This document shows, one piece after another, positions 62,856 through 64,000 of a stretch of DNA of 64,000 nucleotides. The notes beneath the pieces were generated by a model, which saw nothing but the letters and a program-made list of their open reading frames with translations, had not been told where the DNA came from and searched no databases. The stretch is taken from contig NZ_LT828552.1 in NCBI RefSeq assembly GCF_900170035.1, forward strand, positions 23,642 to 87,641, read 5' to 3'. The stretch comes from Desulfamplus magnetovallimortis. Its GTDB lineage: Bacteria > Desulfobacterota > Desulfobacteria > Desulfobacterales > Desulfobacteraceae. Positions within the stretch are counted from its first letter, which is position 1. Each line of letters begins with the position of its first letter. Made by a program: the position numbers and the translations under genes.

Positions 62856-62991
62856 CTTTAAATTAGAAAGTGTCGATTTTGAGTATATAATCTATTGAAT
62901 TTATTGACAGACAAAATATAATTAGTTAAAATTTAACATCTAACTTGTCTTAAATTTGAATATATTACAAAAATTAACGAGAAGTGGAATA

Positions 62992-64000
62992 TCATACACC
63001 TGCTGACATAATACTTGAAACCACAGCTTCAAGACGGGATGCAATATCAGTTTCAACCTTTGCCTTTGATGATTCAATTTTACACCCCCCCCTCATGACA
63101 GAAGGGTTGGAAACCACGGATACCTGTTTAAGCGTTTTAAACTTTTCAAAAAAATCATCCTTAACCATCTCAATATACTCATAATCTTCAGGAGAAATGT
63201 TCAGGGTTATCTCCTCTGGTTCCGGCATCACAGCAAGTGCATTAAGTATTGAGTCTCTGACAACCCCTTCAGTGATATCTACCTTTGCAAAGGTAACTTT
63301 TTCAGCTATTTTACAGATCAAAGATAGAATCTGCTCTTCCTGATTCTTAACCAATGTCTGCCATGAGTTCTCAATTTTTCCACAAATATCTTCAATAATA
63401 GCTATCTGCTCCAAAGCCTTTGCATCACTTAACACCTTTCCATCGTTTTCTCCCTTTTCAAGACCAGCATCATAGCCTGCCTGTTCTCCTTTTTCCAGAC
63501 CTTCCTGATAGCCCTGCTCCCTTCCACCTGAAAGCCCTTCCTCATAGCCCTGTTTTTTGCCCTGCTCAAAACCTGTATTAAAACCCTCCTGAAAAGCAAG
63601 CTCCATTTCAGCAGAGTTAACAGTTGTTCCCCCCTCCTTAACTGGTGACTGAACTCCATCATCATGGGAGGCCCCCTGTGATAAAGGCTCTCCGGAATCA
63701 AGTTTTCCTCCTTTTGCAGCACCATCAGATTGGACGTCAGGCTCCAGGTGGCTATCATGTTTTGGTGATCCCCTTTCAGAAACCTTTTCTTTGCCGTCAC
63801 CAACTCCCTGGACAGATTGAGATGCATTGTAATCACCTTGAGAGGAATTGCCTGAATGCTTAGCACTGGAAGCCAAAGAAGTGCTATTATAGTCAACTCC
63901 TCCATCTGGCGGCATGGTGTTGCCACCATTTATTTCAACAGAAGCACGATGAACAGAAAAAGGCTTGAACTCATTTTCTGGGTGGTGTCCATCAGAAGAG
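62992..64000 (-). CDS. fliH: Flagellar assembly protein FliH (5' end outside the window)
   Basis: Regulates FliI. The open frame runs to the window end beyond its first internal ATG (63915), and the upstream residues (FKPFSVHRASVEINGGN) are coding-like, so the gene continues outside. The visible 307 residues have a disordered, Ser/Gln/Gly-rich N-terminal part, then a run of GxxxG repeats (FNTGFEQGKKQGYEEGLSGG to GEQAGYDAGLEKGE), which is typical of FliH, and a C-terminal domain (ENSWQTLVKNQEEQILSLICKIAEKV to the end). Confidence 0.93.
   Translation of the reverse strand, partial: SSDGHHPENEFKPFSVHRASVEINGGNTMPPDGGVDYNSTSLASSAKHSGNSSQGDYNASQSVQGVGDGKEKVSERGSPKHDSHLEPDVQSDGAAKGGKLDSGEPLSQGASHDDGVQSPVKEGGTTVNSAEMELAFQEGFNTGFEQGKKQGYEEGLSGGREQGYQEGLEKGEQAGYDAGLEKGENDGKVLSDAKALEQIAIIEDICGKIENSWQTLVKNQEEQILSLICKIAEKVTFAKVDITEGVVRDSILNALAVMPEPEEITLNISPEDYEYIEMVKDDFFEKFKTLKQVSVVSNPSVMRGGCKIESSKAKVETDIASRLEAVVSSIMSAGV

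Overview
The window is almost entirely a flagellar gene cluster, with an accessory tract set into it at about 17.3-23.4 kb. The organism is most likely a low-to-moderate GC, polarly flagellated Desulfobacterota (Desulfobacterales-type) bacterium. This is inferred from the FlhF/FlhG pair, the CsrA/FliW pair, sigma-54 plus sigma-28 promoters, the fliI-fliJ-motE-fliK-flgD-flgE order, the AAA-ATPase-like/PD-(D/E)XK protein family, a MopE-type Ca-binding tail and a CFI-box C-terminus. No rRNA, tRNA, CRISPR array or intact transposase was seen.

Plus strand, left end: aspartate kinase (37-1407), a repeat-rich gap, then the late filament genes fliC, fliD, a fliT-like gene, fliS and flaG (2063-8655), and a coiled-coil protein built on a 21-bp tandem repeat (9060-10085). 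fliC and fliD each have a sigma-28-type promoter.

Minus strand, read right to left (transcription order): fliH (cut by the window end), fliI, fliJ, motE (apparent -1 frameshift), fliK, flgD, flgE; a terminator; then fliL, fliM, fliN, fliO, fliP, fliQ, fliR, flhB; a MITE-like element; flhA, flhF, flhG, fliA; a FliL-like protein carrying eleven FliM-type SQDDIDxLL motifs; two small accessory genes; a second FliK-like protein; a membrane protein; two large Ig-like repeat surface proteins; a stand-alone FlhB C-terminal homologue; the rod/ring operon flgF-flgG-flgA-flgH-flgI-flgJ behind a sigma-54 promoter; the accessory tract; flgN; and flgK-flgL-csrA-fliW. flgN and flgK share a duplicated leader with tandem sigma-54 and sigma-28 promoters.

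The genes cover the export gate (FlhA, FlhB, FliO-R), the export ATPase complex (FliH, FliI, FliJ), the C-ring (FliM, FliN), rod, rings, hook, junctions, cap, filament, chaperones (FlgN, FliS, FliT-like) and regulators (FliA, CsrA, FliW, FlhF, FlhG). The extracellular parts are unusually large (FlgK 1316, FlgE 1010, flagellin 843, FliD 707, FlgL 706 residues) and contain duplicated insert modules.

The accessory tract between flgJ and flgN holds gene remnants (a NtrC-family regulator with its AAA+ core deleted, a frameshifted DUF2442 gene, a frameshifted XRE-type regulator), an antitoxin-like ORF, a DUF1566/MopE secreted protein and an AAA-ATPase-like gene. Two repeat families are scattered through the intergenic gaps: R1, a MITE-like element of about 155-175 bp with 6-bp target duplications (five copies), and R2, a palindromic unit of about 79 bp, often in tandem.
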